DNA from: Parus major
Lineage: Eukaryota > Chordata > Aves > Passeriformes > Paridae
Length of the DNA stretch: 64,000 bases
Assembly: GCF_001522545.3 (NCBI RefSeq)
Contig: NC_031769.1
Coordinates: 16,838,577-16,902,576, forward strand
Direction: 5' to 3'
Under the pieces are notes generated by a model, which made no database searches, was not told where the DNA came from, and saw only the letters and a list, made by a program, of their open reading frames with translations. Made by a program: the position numbers and the translations under genes. Below, piece by piece: positions 23,602-35,980 of the stretch (its first letter is position 1; each line of letters opens with the position of its first letter).

Positions 23602-26600
23602 CCCTTTCACTCTGTACCTGGTGGTTTTTCTCACTTCAGAACCCCTTCACTGAAACAATTGTTGGGAACAAAGATTGCACATTGAGGCTTGCAGGTTCTG
23701 TCTGAATGTGGAGCGCCTGTTCAAAGGGACAGGTCACATATTCTGGGCTCCTGGGGGAGCTGGCAGGGAGGGCCAGGGACTCTCAGGGCTGTTTGCCATG
23801 CTGTTTGAAATTTGACACACATTTACAAATGGAAGAATTGCTGGGCTTATGTTCATGAGGAGAGATAAGTGAGAGCGTGTTCTTTCTGGCGTTTAGATTA
23901 ATAAGCATTGGCTATCTCTGTTCTGTCAGGTTGTAGCGGTATTTTTCTGGGGAGTTTTATCCCTGCTGAGGTACAGGCAGTACTGCTTCAGTCACAACAT
24001 CCCACCTCCAGGCCTGTTGAGATTCCAGCCTGGAACTGGTGTCTTTGTTAGTGTAAATTTAATTTCCCACCCTTTGCCTAGAAAGGCACAATAAAAAGTG
24101 CTCCTATTTTTATTTTTTTTCCCCATTCCTACTGTTTTGCATTTAAAGAAGTGCTGTGTCTCTTTGTGGTATAGTTCACTGTTAATCTGTATTAAAAGTA
24201 CTTTCTGAATATTAAATGCAGGTTGAAGAAAATATTAAGCACAGTGTGTGTGGCCTTAAAAGCCAAATTTTAATTCTTAATAATACTACTTCCTCAGTTT
24301 ATGAATACTAAAATTAATATTAAAAACACTTTATCAAATAATTCTGTTAAGACTGTTATTTTTCTTTTGGTTTTCCTACATGTTTTTGTTTTGCTTTGCA
24401 GGCAAGTTGTTAGGAATAGTGAACAGTCTTTTGTGATTCCCAAGAGTTCTGTGTTTGTCAAAAGTTAGTAATATATTTCCAAAGACTTCTGTAAAAAAAA
24501 AAAAACAAAAACGTGTTTATCAGTACTTGCTTTGTAATCACAACTGTTCAATTTCAGAGAAGAAAACCCCACAATATTCTTACTCCTGCCCCTTATCAGA
24601 GAGAGTGCAACTGCATAAACTGGAGAGAAGCATGTGCTGGGTCAGGAACCAGAGAAGGGCAGTGATGGCACTAAAAATAGAAAATCATTTGCCTTCTCAC
24701 TAACAATAATGAATAGATCGTTTACTATTTTAACAGCCCGGTTGGGAGGACATTGGTAAACTTCAAGTGGTGACTCCCAGGTGTTACATCTCTCCACTGG
24801 CAGAGGGAATGTCAGTCTTTGTAATTGTGCCTGTAAACATGTGAACTGCTTTGGAACTCTCTGTCGTTGGGTATTGATGCTTTTTCTATGCCTCATACTC
24901 AGATGCTGGAAGGTTTAACCATAATGTTAAAGATTAGAATTAGCAAAATACATTTGTACAATTTTATATGTCACATAGTATGCAGTACTGGTTGTTAAAA
25001 GTGTACATTACTTAGAGTGATAGAGAATTCTGCACAAAGCTTTTATTTAATAAATTCGGTATAAATACCAGCCCTACCAGGAGTTTTGGTTGCAGCTGTT
25101 CAAAAAGCTTGAGTCAAATCCTGTTTAATCATGCAAGCATAATGCTGACTTCTGCTCTGATTTATGTCAGCATAAGCCTAGGATAATTTGACAAAACATG
25201 GACCTCTTCCATGAAGAAATGTTATGTATTTAATAAGTGTAATATGAAGCAGGAAGTAGTTCCTTCAAGAAAAGGAAGGTGTCTGCCTTCTAAAGTAACT
25301 GCATTTAATATGTTTTTCTAAAGCGACTTCTTGCTTCCCAGTTATACAACTTTGTTAATGGTACCACTTTGGTGTAACTTTCTGAAAAAAAAATACTTCT
25401 GCAAGAAGAAATGCAATGGACTGAGAGTATCTTGAACTGTGTCCACGTGAAATAGCTGCTCTTCCTGCATGTGAGTAATGCAGTATATGCATTATACAAC
25501 TGAACTTTTTTCTTTAACACCTTTGACAAACATCAAAGCACTAAGTTGACTTTTTTATCTGTTTAAGCTATTTTTAATGTTTTTTATTAAGGTGCAAAAA
25601 TAGTGTCTGCTACTTCAGATGTATTATTTAATGTCATTTGTATTTACTTACATGCAAAAACAATTGAGAGAACGGTTGGGGAAGAGGAGCTATTTCATCT
25701 CACACACTGTATGCATTTGTGATCTTGGCCCTCTTGTATCTTTGAAAACATCTTACTGTAGGTGAGTAACCAAAACTGAACAGCATGGGCTCTGAAAAGA
25801 GTAAAAGCTGGTATTTTTTTTCTTTAATTCTCTGACTACATACATATATGGCTGTGTAAATGAAGATTATAATATCAACATGTGCAACCTGTAAGCCTTA
25901 CTAAAAGAAAGAAATTATCTTTCCAAGGAAGTCTAAGTAGCAGTGTTAGACTAAGTGTTAGGAGTATATACTGGTGCTTTGTAGCTGATGTTTCAGGGTT
26001 TTTTTCTGATAACAACTGGAAGAAAAAACAGAGGTGTTCTACCATTCAGAGGCTGTGTGCTATTCTTCCTTGCAGCTGTTTGTGTGCTAAATTGCATAGA
26101 ATAGAAAGCAGATATAAAAAACTATGAAACCATGTTAAATGAAAACAAGATTTATTTCATGTGCTTAACAGGAGTCATTGGAGTCAACAGGAGTCATCAT
26201 GTGTTTAAAAACGTATGAGTTAGCCCTGGTGTAAATGTTGAGGCTTCCAAACTGCATTGAAACAGTCTGAATTGACAGTGCACCAGAAGTCAGTCTGGTG
26301 TTAGATACAATTCCATGATTGTGGAAGCTGTCAGAGCCTATGATCTCGTCAAAACCTTGAACTTAGGGCCTTGCTACAGAGGAAGTGTTTGTCTGCCTGC
26401 CACAATAGATAATGGATATATATAAAAATACGTTTTGCTAAGCATAGTACCCAGCCAGTGGATGTGAGTTATGCTGTCTGGTCAGGTTGATTCCTTTCTA
26501 CAGAAATCTTGTAACACTTTGCCTGTTTATAATATGAAATGTAGATTATTGTAAATGGTGTGCTTTTCTGCTGTCCAAATCCTTCTTATGTCTTACAATT

Positions 26601-27899
26601 TTTATTATTTTTGCAAAGACACTTCATGGTATTTTTTGCCCATCACCCAGTAGTAGGCACACACTGTAGAAGTATAGTGGGTGGGAGCAGTGACATCAAA
26701 CAAGCTTTGTGTTCATATCAGAGGCCTGACACATCTTGTAAACCTGAAAGTGCATAATTTTAGAGTTGCAAGGTGGGATTAAGCTGTTTTATGTACACAG
26801 TCCCTGAGTACATAAAGGTTATTTAATGGGAAGGCTTCCTCTGAGGTGTGTTTTGCCTTTTTGTTGTTTTTTGTTTTGTTTCTTTTTTTAAACCATGGTG
26901 AAATGCAATTTTCATTTACTCTAGTTAGATGGGAACTCTGCCCTCTCTCTGTTTTGTTGTTTACTTTGGTAAACAGGGAAACAATTTTCTGAGTTTACTG
27001 TTTGATGACTGCTGCTGGATTTGAAGAGAACTCTTCTGGGGAGGTGATATATAGTTTAGTGATTAGATCACTTGGTAATAGGATGGTAAAGATTAGGCAC
27101 AACTGTGTGCTTTGTTCTCTGCATCTCTGTGCTGGGGGTCTAGAGCTACTGCAGTTTTCTGTACTAGTGTACTCTGTTCTGTATGCCAGGGGATTGTGTT
27201 CAGCAGAAAGTGTTGCTGCTTTATATTTTCTGTTCTAGATATTTGCATTGAAAACTTGTAGATCAGAATTGTTTTAGTGAAACTTTGGGATCTATTGCTG
27301 CAGCTTTCTACAGCCTGTGTGAGAGAGCCTGATATAAATCATGTTAGTAAATATTTGGTGCTCGGCATGAGAGGTTCTGTGTGGGCATTCTGGAAAAACA
27401 CAAACGGCTGTTTAGATTTTGACTCTGGCTTGCAACCATGAGTATACACCTTTGGGAGTGTAGGTAGTGGCCTATTTTTGTTCTAAATTTCTTTATTTCC
27501 ATTTGCCAGCAGCTGCTGCTTTGGTGAGAGTGAATGAGGTGCCTCCTTAGAGGACATGGCTAATTACAGATTGTCTGTTGGTGGAGGGGGGCACTCTGAG
27601 ATAGACATTTTCTTTCATGTGTGTGTCATTTGCATAATGTGTTAGGACACACAGTATGGACTGCATTAAGCACTAGCAAATATGCTGTAGGGAATAATCT
27701 TGCACTGGCATTACTGAGTTGGCTGGATAACATAATCTTCCATATTTTAAATTTTGAGGTTTATATTTGTCTGCTTGAAGGGCCAAGGACAAGAAATCAA
27801 ATAGAAAACTATTGAGGAGAGAAATTTTAAATGCTTCTGAGTAACAGTTGCGGTTGATACAAATAGGTTGAAAAGAGAAACGTGAACTTGCATGGGGAT

Positions 27900-28005
27900 T
27901 TCGGTTTTTGTTTTTTGCTCTGAGTTTTTGTTCTTTCTTGGTTGGCTTTTTTGTGGTGTTTGTGGTTTTTTTGGGAGGGGTCATTGTTTGTTTTCATTTT
28001 TTTTA
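27900..28005 (+). repeat. T/G-rich low-complexity tract
   Basis: Runs of T broken by single or paired G (ttttgttttttg, tttttttgggagggg). Open frames on both strands here (about 80-100 codons, Phe/Val or Lys/Thr-rich) follow from composition. Confidence 0.75.
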
Positions 28006-31000
28006 CCTAATGGAAATGGCAGTGTGCCCTCCTATTTGTATGTATGTATATCTCTTTGTACACTTCGATGAAATACTATTTCTTATTAAAACTTTTTTTG
28101 CATATCACTGCCCCTTTAAAGGAATGTATTTTGTTCTCTTCTAGTTGAGTTTTTCATCTAAATGTTTGGGGCTTTTTGTGTTGTGAAGTTTGAGACATAA
28201 GAGAGTGAACAATCCTGTAATAAAAAAAAGTTTTAAAAAAAATTAAAGCTTCTTAAATTTCCTTAAATGTTAGTGTTGAATATCCGTGTAATTGCCTTAG
28301 TCTAAGTGCAAGGGCAGAAAAGACTAAAATTCAAATGCTGATGTGATTTAAAACTTCTGAGGTGAATAGGGGATTTGGATACAACTTGTTCTGTCTGTGG
28401 GATGAGCTGAAAGAGAATCTTTTAAACTCATGAATCCCTTACAGATCACTTGGCTTGTGGCGGACAGAGTCTGCTCAGTGATACGTTCACAGCGTTGGGG
28501 TGAACTCCTTAATTTTGAAAACTAAAACTGAATTCAGTCTACAACTGAAGTTGCAGTTTTATACTGGAAAACTACACAGGCAGAGATGTTCAAAAACTAG
28601 TTTAGGGAGCTAAAGTCATGTGGATTTCAAAACCATAACAACAATTCCAGTTATTTTTGATGAAAATACAACATTATAACTTGTTCAAGGTCTGTCCTGA
28701 TGTAATAGAATGTGGAAGGGGTTGATTGCCTAAGAAGCTTGACAGATATTTAAATACAATTCTTCCATTAGAGTCTATGGGAGTTTAGACACGTTTAAAT
28801 GTATATGTCCTCAGTTCCATAATTTTTGAAAGGGCTAGAGGTCAGTCAGTGCTTGCAGGAGTGCGCATAGCTATCAAAATTTCTTTTTGATGCAAGAATT
28901 GAGAACAGAAACATTTTGTTGTTCTTTTTGGTCATCAAAAGAAGAAGCAGGTCTAGTATGTGCTCCTCAAGCAGGTGACTCTTCTTACCTGCGGCCTCGG
29001 ACCTGTTTTTTGTAAGATAAAGATTTGGTTAGGGTTATCTCCAAAAGAAATGCTGCAGTTTTCATGTTACAAGCTGGTCCATTGCACTCCATGCTTTGTT
29101 ATTGTTGTTGTGCTTTTCCTCTCAGCTCTCTAATTTTGATGCAACTTTAATAGGGAGCCTGTGACTCCAGTGAAAAGTATTCCCATGTATAGCCGCAAAC
29201 ATTTCTTATTCATCAATGGCTGTAAAATCTGACTTGTTCCTTCTTGCATGCATTTTAAAATTTTATTATCCTCAATCACCATGGTAAAAGGTGAGTAAGT
29301 AAACTTTGCCCAGAGTAATCAATTTTCATGGCAGTTTTACTGGCCTTCTGCTTCATTCTCTGTACTTACACTGTTTATGTATGGGTCTGTCTAAATACAG
29401 TCTCACATTGTCTGTATGCTTTAGTTATTTTCTTAAAATATATTGGAGAAGTTGCTTTGGAGCTGCTTGTGAGGTGGGATTTAAACACAATCTTTTCTTA
29501 AGGAAAGAAGAATGAATGGCATGTGTGCTGCTCTGAGGATATTAAAGTTTTCCATCTTGCCAAATTACCAATAATATGAAAGTTGGAAGAGTGAAACAAG
29601 TGAACGTGAATAACCTTCGCTATTCCTTGCAATCTGTGCATCTGAATCAGATGCTGAGTAATTCAATAGCAGTAAGTAGTTTGGAAAGCTGGTATTCTGA
29701 ACCTGATGTCATGGAGGTGATCTTACAAGCTCATTGCTTGCATCTCTTTTTGTTAGCATTTTCATTTTTTAAAAACATGAGAAGTAGTATTCCTGCTTTT
29801 TAAAAATACTGCATACAGAACCAAAATGGTCCTTGTAGCTTAGTCTGTGCAACAAAGGGCTTTTTCTGTATGAAGTGTTATGGAACATTGTTGTATAGTG
29901 GAAGCTGGCCAATACAAGTAGCATTTTGTAGCCCATGCCCTTTAGGTGTTGCTTTTCATGAGTTCAAAACTAGATGGTTTTGAGTAATTTTCTCTCCATT
30001 TGCACTGTGACTGAGGCTATGATTCAGCTGTATATCTAAACAGGTCTGGTAACTGCTGTTTTCAGGAGTTTAATGGCAATGGAGAGATAAAAGTGCTTCT
30101 TTTGTTATCTTTGTAGAGAACTTTTGCCTGCTGAGTTACTCAGATTAGTGAAGATGAATTGTCTGTGAAGAACTGCTGAAGGACTTTCCTCAGCACTAGT
30201 CGATACAAAATGTGTGTAAGTGTCATAGTGTTATGTCACATATTAAATACTGAGGAGTAATGATTAACCAGGAGCTCATGTATGAAATCTTAAATGTTCT
30301 GGTAGGTAACTCCAAGGATTAAACAGCACCTTAATGCTTGGTGTTGTTAAAAAGAGCAAATTGTCATCCATTTCCTAATAATTTTGAACAGACAGTGTTT
30401 TCTGTAATGCCTCAGTATATAAATTCATAGTGCACATGGAGCTGGTGTGTCTAGGTCCCATCTCTTCATTTTTCCCCATGTCAGAAACAATACAGTAGAG
30501 CCAGAAAAGTTGTGGAGATAGGCTAACTATGATAATTGAATATATGGAGTTGTTTCTGTGTCAAAAGTGAAAAAGGAAGCTAGGACTTGGCAGTTTGGGA
30601 CAGAGGAGACTAGAGACAGACAGGTGATGTTGAGATGTAGTTTTCTCCATCTTCATCTTGAATTTCTGTGGATCAGCTCTTTACTATTTACACCAGGAAC
30701 TTGGAGGTGTCAGGTGAGCATGGTGGGGTGAGAACAGGCAAAAGGAGATGGTCCTTTGCATAAAAATTAATTAAACTTGTTAATCTGCACCTTAATATTT
30801 TGCAAGCTAAAAGCATGTGTGCAACCTGGATATATTTTTGAAAGAGCAATACTTTCAGAGTTACTTATTACCCTTGTAGTGCAATGAATTATGGATTTGT
30901 GAATGATTAAAACTGGGAGGATAGTCTAGTGGTGCTTGTATCTGTGTTCTTTCCTAATTATTCACAGCTATCTGCATTTGGTCACTGTTAGGGCTGGGCT

Positions 31001-32525
31001 AGTTGAATCTTCAGTTTGATCTATGGGTGTTCTTACATGTTGCAGTGCTGATGCCATAATAGCTCATCAGGATTCCTTCTGCTTTCAGGAGTTTCTGTAC
31101 CAGGCCTGATGGAACAAGGCAGCTGTTGGTGATCAGCAACAGGAAATGGGAGTTTTTCAAATATTCAGGACTGGACCTATTTTTGCTCCTTGAAGATACC
31201 AAACTTATGTCTTTGGTTTTACTTGCTTTTGTTAAAGTTGTTGCATCATATGGGTCTAATGTTCTCCTGTTTTAATAAGCTGAAATGAGGTGCACCATTG
31301 CCTGCTTCTGTGTTGATTCTTCTCTGTCCTCCCTCCCTGATGAAGGAGAGCTCAAGGTGATTGGGGATTGTACACACAAGTTGCATATGCTGTCATACTT
31401 TTCTACTTGTTTGCAGTCAGACAAGTGCTTTTTTTGCCTATAAAACAGTTTTCTGTGCCACCTTTTTAGTGGACTGCATTACACTGCAGGACTTAATTTT
31501 TGATTCCAATCAAATAAGACCAATTTTTGGTCTTACTGCAGCAGCAAACTCAGTAAACCACTTAGATCCTGTGGAAAACTCCTTTCTCCTTTTGTGGTGA
31601 ATCATGCTGCTGGGACTTCTGTTTGCTGTGGAATAGTTACTCCTCTTTCACTCAATTTCTACAGCTCAAGGGAAGGAAATAGCATTTTGAGAGGCTATGC
31701 AGCAAGCTACATAGCTCCCAAGGGGTGGGACTGGGTGATGTACAGATAGGGAAAGGACGGGAGGGAGCAGCTTCATTTGGCAAAATGAAACTTCTTGCCT
31801 TCAGCAGTCCTGAAAATCAGTTATCCACAAGGTAAGGAAAAAAAAGGTAAACTACCTAAACAACTGGGAAATGAGATGACCACAAAAGTAGTTTTGTTGA
31901 GTTGGGGTTCTTGTCTTTTGTGGGAGGGTAGACAAATAACCTCCACCCTCCAAAACTATTTTAAAGCTAGATCTAAAGTGTTAAAAGGCATTTGTGGCTA
32001 AGATGGTTTCTGCTCCTGTAATCAGTGATTCATGACTGAGAAACTAAATTATTTAATGTGAGTGAGTAGAGACAGTGGTAATATTAGACAGTTACTCAGC
32101 AAGGCGTGTTCAGGGTAAACAGTCCTCACTGGTAAGTTTGTCTGTGGAGAATCATTTTTTCCTTGTTTCATTAAAATCAGGGACTTGGATAAACTTAGGA
32201 AAAAATCTTGTATTCAGTTAAGAATTCAGTGATGCCTGTTTTTCACACTGTCCCGGTGTGAGTTTTTTTGGGGAAAAGATTCTCCCCTTGTAACTCAGCG
32301 TTTTAACCTTTATGCATTTCATGGCCAGCATTCAGTGGCTTAAATTTTGGATGATGTGTCAGTGATGTAATGGTTGTGTATGAGCTTCTTTGCTGTTCAC
32401 AATGGGAATCTGAAGTTTGGAAACAGAGTTTTTTTCTGTGTTAGGTTCTGTGTTTGCCACGAGGGAGGTGAAGCACAGACAAGCATCTTATTTTGGATAG
32501 TGCCAAAAAAGTGAATAATGATGTT

Positions 32526-32642
32526 TTTGCATGTTTGTTTTTTTTTTTTTTTGGTTTGCTGTTATTCTGTATGTTTTTTGGTGTTGTTTTGCTGTGTAGG
32601 TGAGGTGGTTTATTTGTGGTTGTTTTTTTGTTTTTTTTTTAA
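32526..32642 (+). repeat. Poly-T and T/G-rich low-complexity tract
   Basis: A long T-run near 32,540-32,552 followed by T/G-rich sequence and a second T-run near 32,631-32,640. Such tracts recur on the plus strand of this intron, consistent with old poly(A) tails in reverse or simple-sequence growth. Confidence 0.75.
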
Positions 32643-34094
32643 GTTACTGGATATTTTAAAAATTTCAAACCATTAATTCTACCAAATGAGTTAGGGGGAA
32701 GGCATTATGTGTGAGATTAAAACCAGGATTTGTGGGAGTAACTTGACCTTAAATTCAGTTAATGCTGTGGTGACTTCCCCAGCTTGGATAATCTGGTCTG
32801 GCAGATTTCTCTTTCCTGCTTAGGACCCAAGATACCTTAAGCTTTCATTCCTTGGAAAGTGCCTGCAGTCTTCCCTACTTTTGTAAGTGAGAAATCTGGG
32901 ATTACAAGAATATGTCCTCAACTGAGTGTTGCTAACCTTCTCAAGGCATGGGGAACAGTGGTTGTCCTTTCTCTGTATTCTTTATCCCATGGGGCAGTTG
33001 TTTCTTGTGGAACTTGATTTCTTTATTGCAAAGACACTTCTCATTTGGAAAAGAAATACCACTAGTTGCATTTTAGAATGACTCACTAGAGAAGGACCTT
33101 CCAATTTATTCTCACTGCTTAATAAGGCCTTTCTGGCCTATGTGCATATTATTTCACAAGCCTGTTTGTCTCTGTTACCTTATTTACAAATGGCTGTTAC
33201 AAAGTGGCAGTAGAGGCTTTACTTTCCCATTATATTGTTCTGTTCTTTGAATTCCAGTGAGTTCTGAGAAGTTCCATTATATTTATTGTTTTAAATGATG
33301 AAAATCCAGACTATTTTTTTATTTGTAAGTGGAGATTTGAAATGATAAAAAAAAAGTATATGTCAGAAGATGTCTTGTTAATGTTAATAAAAGTTATTTT
33401 ATAATCAGTGAAAAAATATTTGTTCTAATTTAAAATAGTAGAATGGGGGAAAATTGCATTTGTTCATACTTCATAAATAGAATGCGCAAGTCCTTTCAGC
33501 TGGAGATGGTTCTGGACTTCAGCAGGCTTTGGATTCATGGTTCTAATAAATGATCCTTTGAAAAAAAACTTTAATTCTTTTGAAAATCAGTAGTACCTAT
33601 TTTATTCTTTAATGCTGTCTGCTTTTTGTATTATGTGCTAGAATATAAATAAATAACTTGAATTGTATAATTTCTTCAAACCTTCTGTTGGGGAGATGAG
33701 TGTCAGGTTTAAGCAAAAATATCCCAAGCAACTAATATTTTCTTCAATTATTAGAGTAAAAAGCCTACAACTACTAGTTCTTTGTATAGTGCAAGACCAT
33801 ATATGCTATAGAAAACCTGACATGCTGTTACATATGAAGTCACAATATGAAAATATGAAGAATGTAAAAATAACCATATATTGAAGCTAAACACAGTAGA
33901 AGTAGATACATTTGTTTCAGGAACAAAAAGTTTATTTTTTTATACAACTCCTTTATGCTTAAATTTAAAGTTTGAGAAAGCTTGTCTGTTTAAAGGAAAT
34001 CTGTAAAGAATTAGGCCTGCTTTTTGAATGTCTGCAGCTTGAAAGTGTTGTAGGTATGTCTCCAAAACCAGGCAGATAGGACTCTTTATTATGT

Positions 34095-34137
34095 CAAGTT
34101 GTGAATTTTAAAAATGTTAAATTCACAAGTTGTGAAT
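34095..34137. repeat. Overlapping direct and inverted repeats
   Basis: CAAGTTGTGAAT occurs exactly twice (34,095-34,106 and 34,126-34,137). The sequence between also forms a perfect 10-bp inverted repeat: TTGTGAATTT at 34,099-34,108 against AAATTCACAA at 34,119-34,128. The arrangement could be a small insertion footprint or replication slippage. Confidence 0.8.
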
Positions 34138-34825
34138 GAAAAAAATGTAAATTTAATCAAAAAGAAGAAAAAACCCAAAAATCTAAAGGAAATTCTTGAT
34201 CATCTTTCCATGGCAAGTCATGCACTGAAGCATAATTACACTTACGTGGTGTCCTTCCAGTATTAACAGACTTTGCCTGTTTAAACAGAATTTTGTCTTC
34301 CTGGTGTGGTTTTGTTTTCTGTAGCTACCTGCAGGATTTTACCTAGAGGCTGGAAACCACTGCTATACCTGCGGCAGTCTCTTTGGTGTTAGATCTATGA
34401 ATTGAGCGTTTCTGGCCCTCTGAGAACAATACTGAGGTGAATTTGTTCTTTTGTTTCCTCCTTCCTTCCATATACACATGTGATTATATGTTATAATTGT
34501 AAATGTTGTTGCTGAGGCAAAAAGTTTTAGAAAATTATGGCAATTACATGAACAGTATTGTTTCAGTACATTAAATGAGAATAACAGCAGGAGTGAATAT
34601 ACTTCTATGCTTACGTTCGAAGTTCTATATGCATGTTAGCAGGTGGTATTGCAGACTGTATTGGACATGAGCAGATAGGGGATGATAGGGATTTGAGCTA
34701 GAATGTAGCACTTCACCAAAAATAGTCTGAACTTGATTTGCCTGCAGCTCAGATTTGTGTAGCTGCCATAAAATGCATTCTCGCTAATACGGCACAGATT
34801 TAAAACCAGTTTTCACAGTGTTAGT

Positions 34826-35980
34826 GAATCATTGAGGTTGGAAGGCACTTCTGAAGACCATTCAATTCAGAAAACTGGAGCAGGCTGCCCAAGATGGTGT
34901 CCAGGCTGGTTTTGACCACGAGCATGGAGACTCAGCAGCTTTTCTGGCAATATGTTTCAGTGTTGGATTATGCTTATAGTAAAATTTAGGGTGAGGGTGG
35001 TGATGTTTATATGCGATTTCCTCTATTTCAGTTTGTTCCTGTGTGTCTTCTAATTTCCATCAACTTGGTCTCCCAGCTGGACCTTTTCCTGTTGTTCATA
35101 ACACCTTCAATTTCCAGTTCAGTTCACTGTTCATTTTTATCTGGCCCATACTTCATTAGTTTGTCCATAAGAACATAATAGGAGACAGTGTTAAAAACCC
35201 TCCTGATGTCAGGGTAAAAGAATACCTGCTGCCCTTCTCTCATCTACCAAGCCAGTCAGCTTTACAAATGGCCATCAGGCTGATTAAGTATGTTTTACTC
35301 TTGATAAATCTGCCTTCTTGTCCTTTGTATGTTTGGAAGCCTTTTTTGTTGCCCTTCATGTCCCATACCAGATGGAAGTCCAAGTGGGCTTTGGCATTGC
35401 TAGCCCCTATCACTGCATGCTTAGACAGTGTCTTTGTTTCTTCTGGATCACCTGGATCATGCTTGTGATCCTTGTACACTCCCTTTTACGTTTGAGCTCA
35501 GTCACAATCTTCTTTTTTTTCCATGCAGGCCTTTGCTTGATTCTTTGCACAATGGTAGGGACCATTCTCGAGCTTATAGGAGGAGATCCATGAAAATCAA
35601 CCAGCTCTCTTGGGCTCCTCTCCTGGACAGCCTCCTTTGAAATTCTTCCAAGCTGATCACTGAGCAGTCCTGTTCTGTGGAAGTCCAGGGCTGTGAGTCT
35701 GTTACATGGCTTTGCTCTCTGCTCTCAGGGTCCTGAACCTTGTTGCTCATAATCACTGTAGCCAAGGTGACCCCTGAACCTCATGTTCCCAAGAATTCTC
35801 CCTTTTCTGTAAATATGAGGTTTAGTAGATTGCCTGTTCCTTTTTGGAATCTCAGTCACCTGTGTCAGAAAGGAACTATTATCACATTCTGGAAACCTAC
35901 TGGATTGCTTGTGTTCTGCTGTGATGTTAATAAAATTATTAAAAAGTAATATATATTTTATTGCATATGTTTTTGTCAAT
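34826..35980 (-). mobile_element. Degenerate CR1 LINE, minus strand, internally deleted
   Basis: Read on the minus strand this follows CR1 order: endonuclease, linker, reverse transcriptase, 3' end. The endonuclease remnant (35,725-35,910) carries GYSDYE at 35,746-35,763, matching the conserved Ser-Asp-His region with His replaced by Tyr. The linker is seen as MKGNKKGF at 35,336-35,359. It jumps within a few codons to a reverse-transcriptase piece (SKTYLISL, 35,276-35,299), so the sequence normally between is deleted. A later piece, DIRRVFNTVSYYVLMDKL at 35,157-35,210, is a decayed finger/palm segment. The 3' end (34,826-34,980) has the hallmark 'gaggttggaaggcac' and 'gcaggctgcccaagatgg'. The three protein pieces lie in three different frames, so the copy is dead. 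Deleted segments separate reverse transcriptase from the 3' end, unless two insertions lie side by side. Confidence 0.85.

Larger units (their letters stand above)
21015..34825 (+). other. Long intron, proximal part
   Basis: It starts at the GTAGGA donor and leaves the CpG island near 21,480. From there on the sequence is AT-rich, visibly T- and G-rich on the plus strand, and full of stops. No open frame exceeds about 106 codons. Contents are T/G-rich low-complexity tracts and short A- or T-runs. Isolated splice-like signals (donors at 29,291 and 29,672) lack a compatible phase-0 coding exon. I found no RNA gene. Confidence 0.6.

Noticed and set aside
33078..33110. A third CR1 3' terminus ('ctagagaaggaccttccaatt')
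   Set aside because: Only about 20 bases resemble the CR1 end and the neighbouring sequence does not continue the match.
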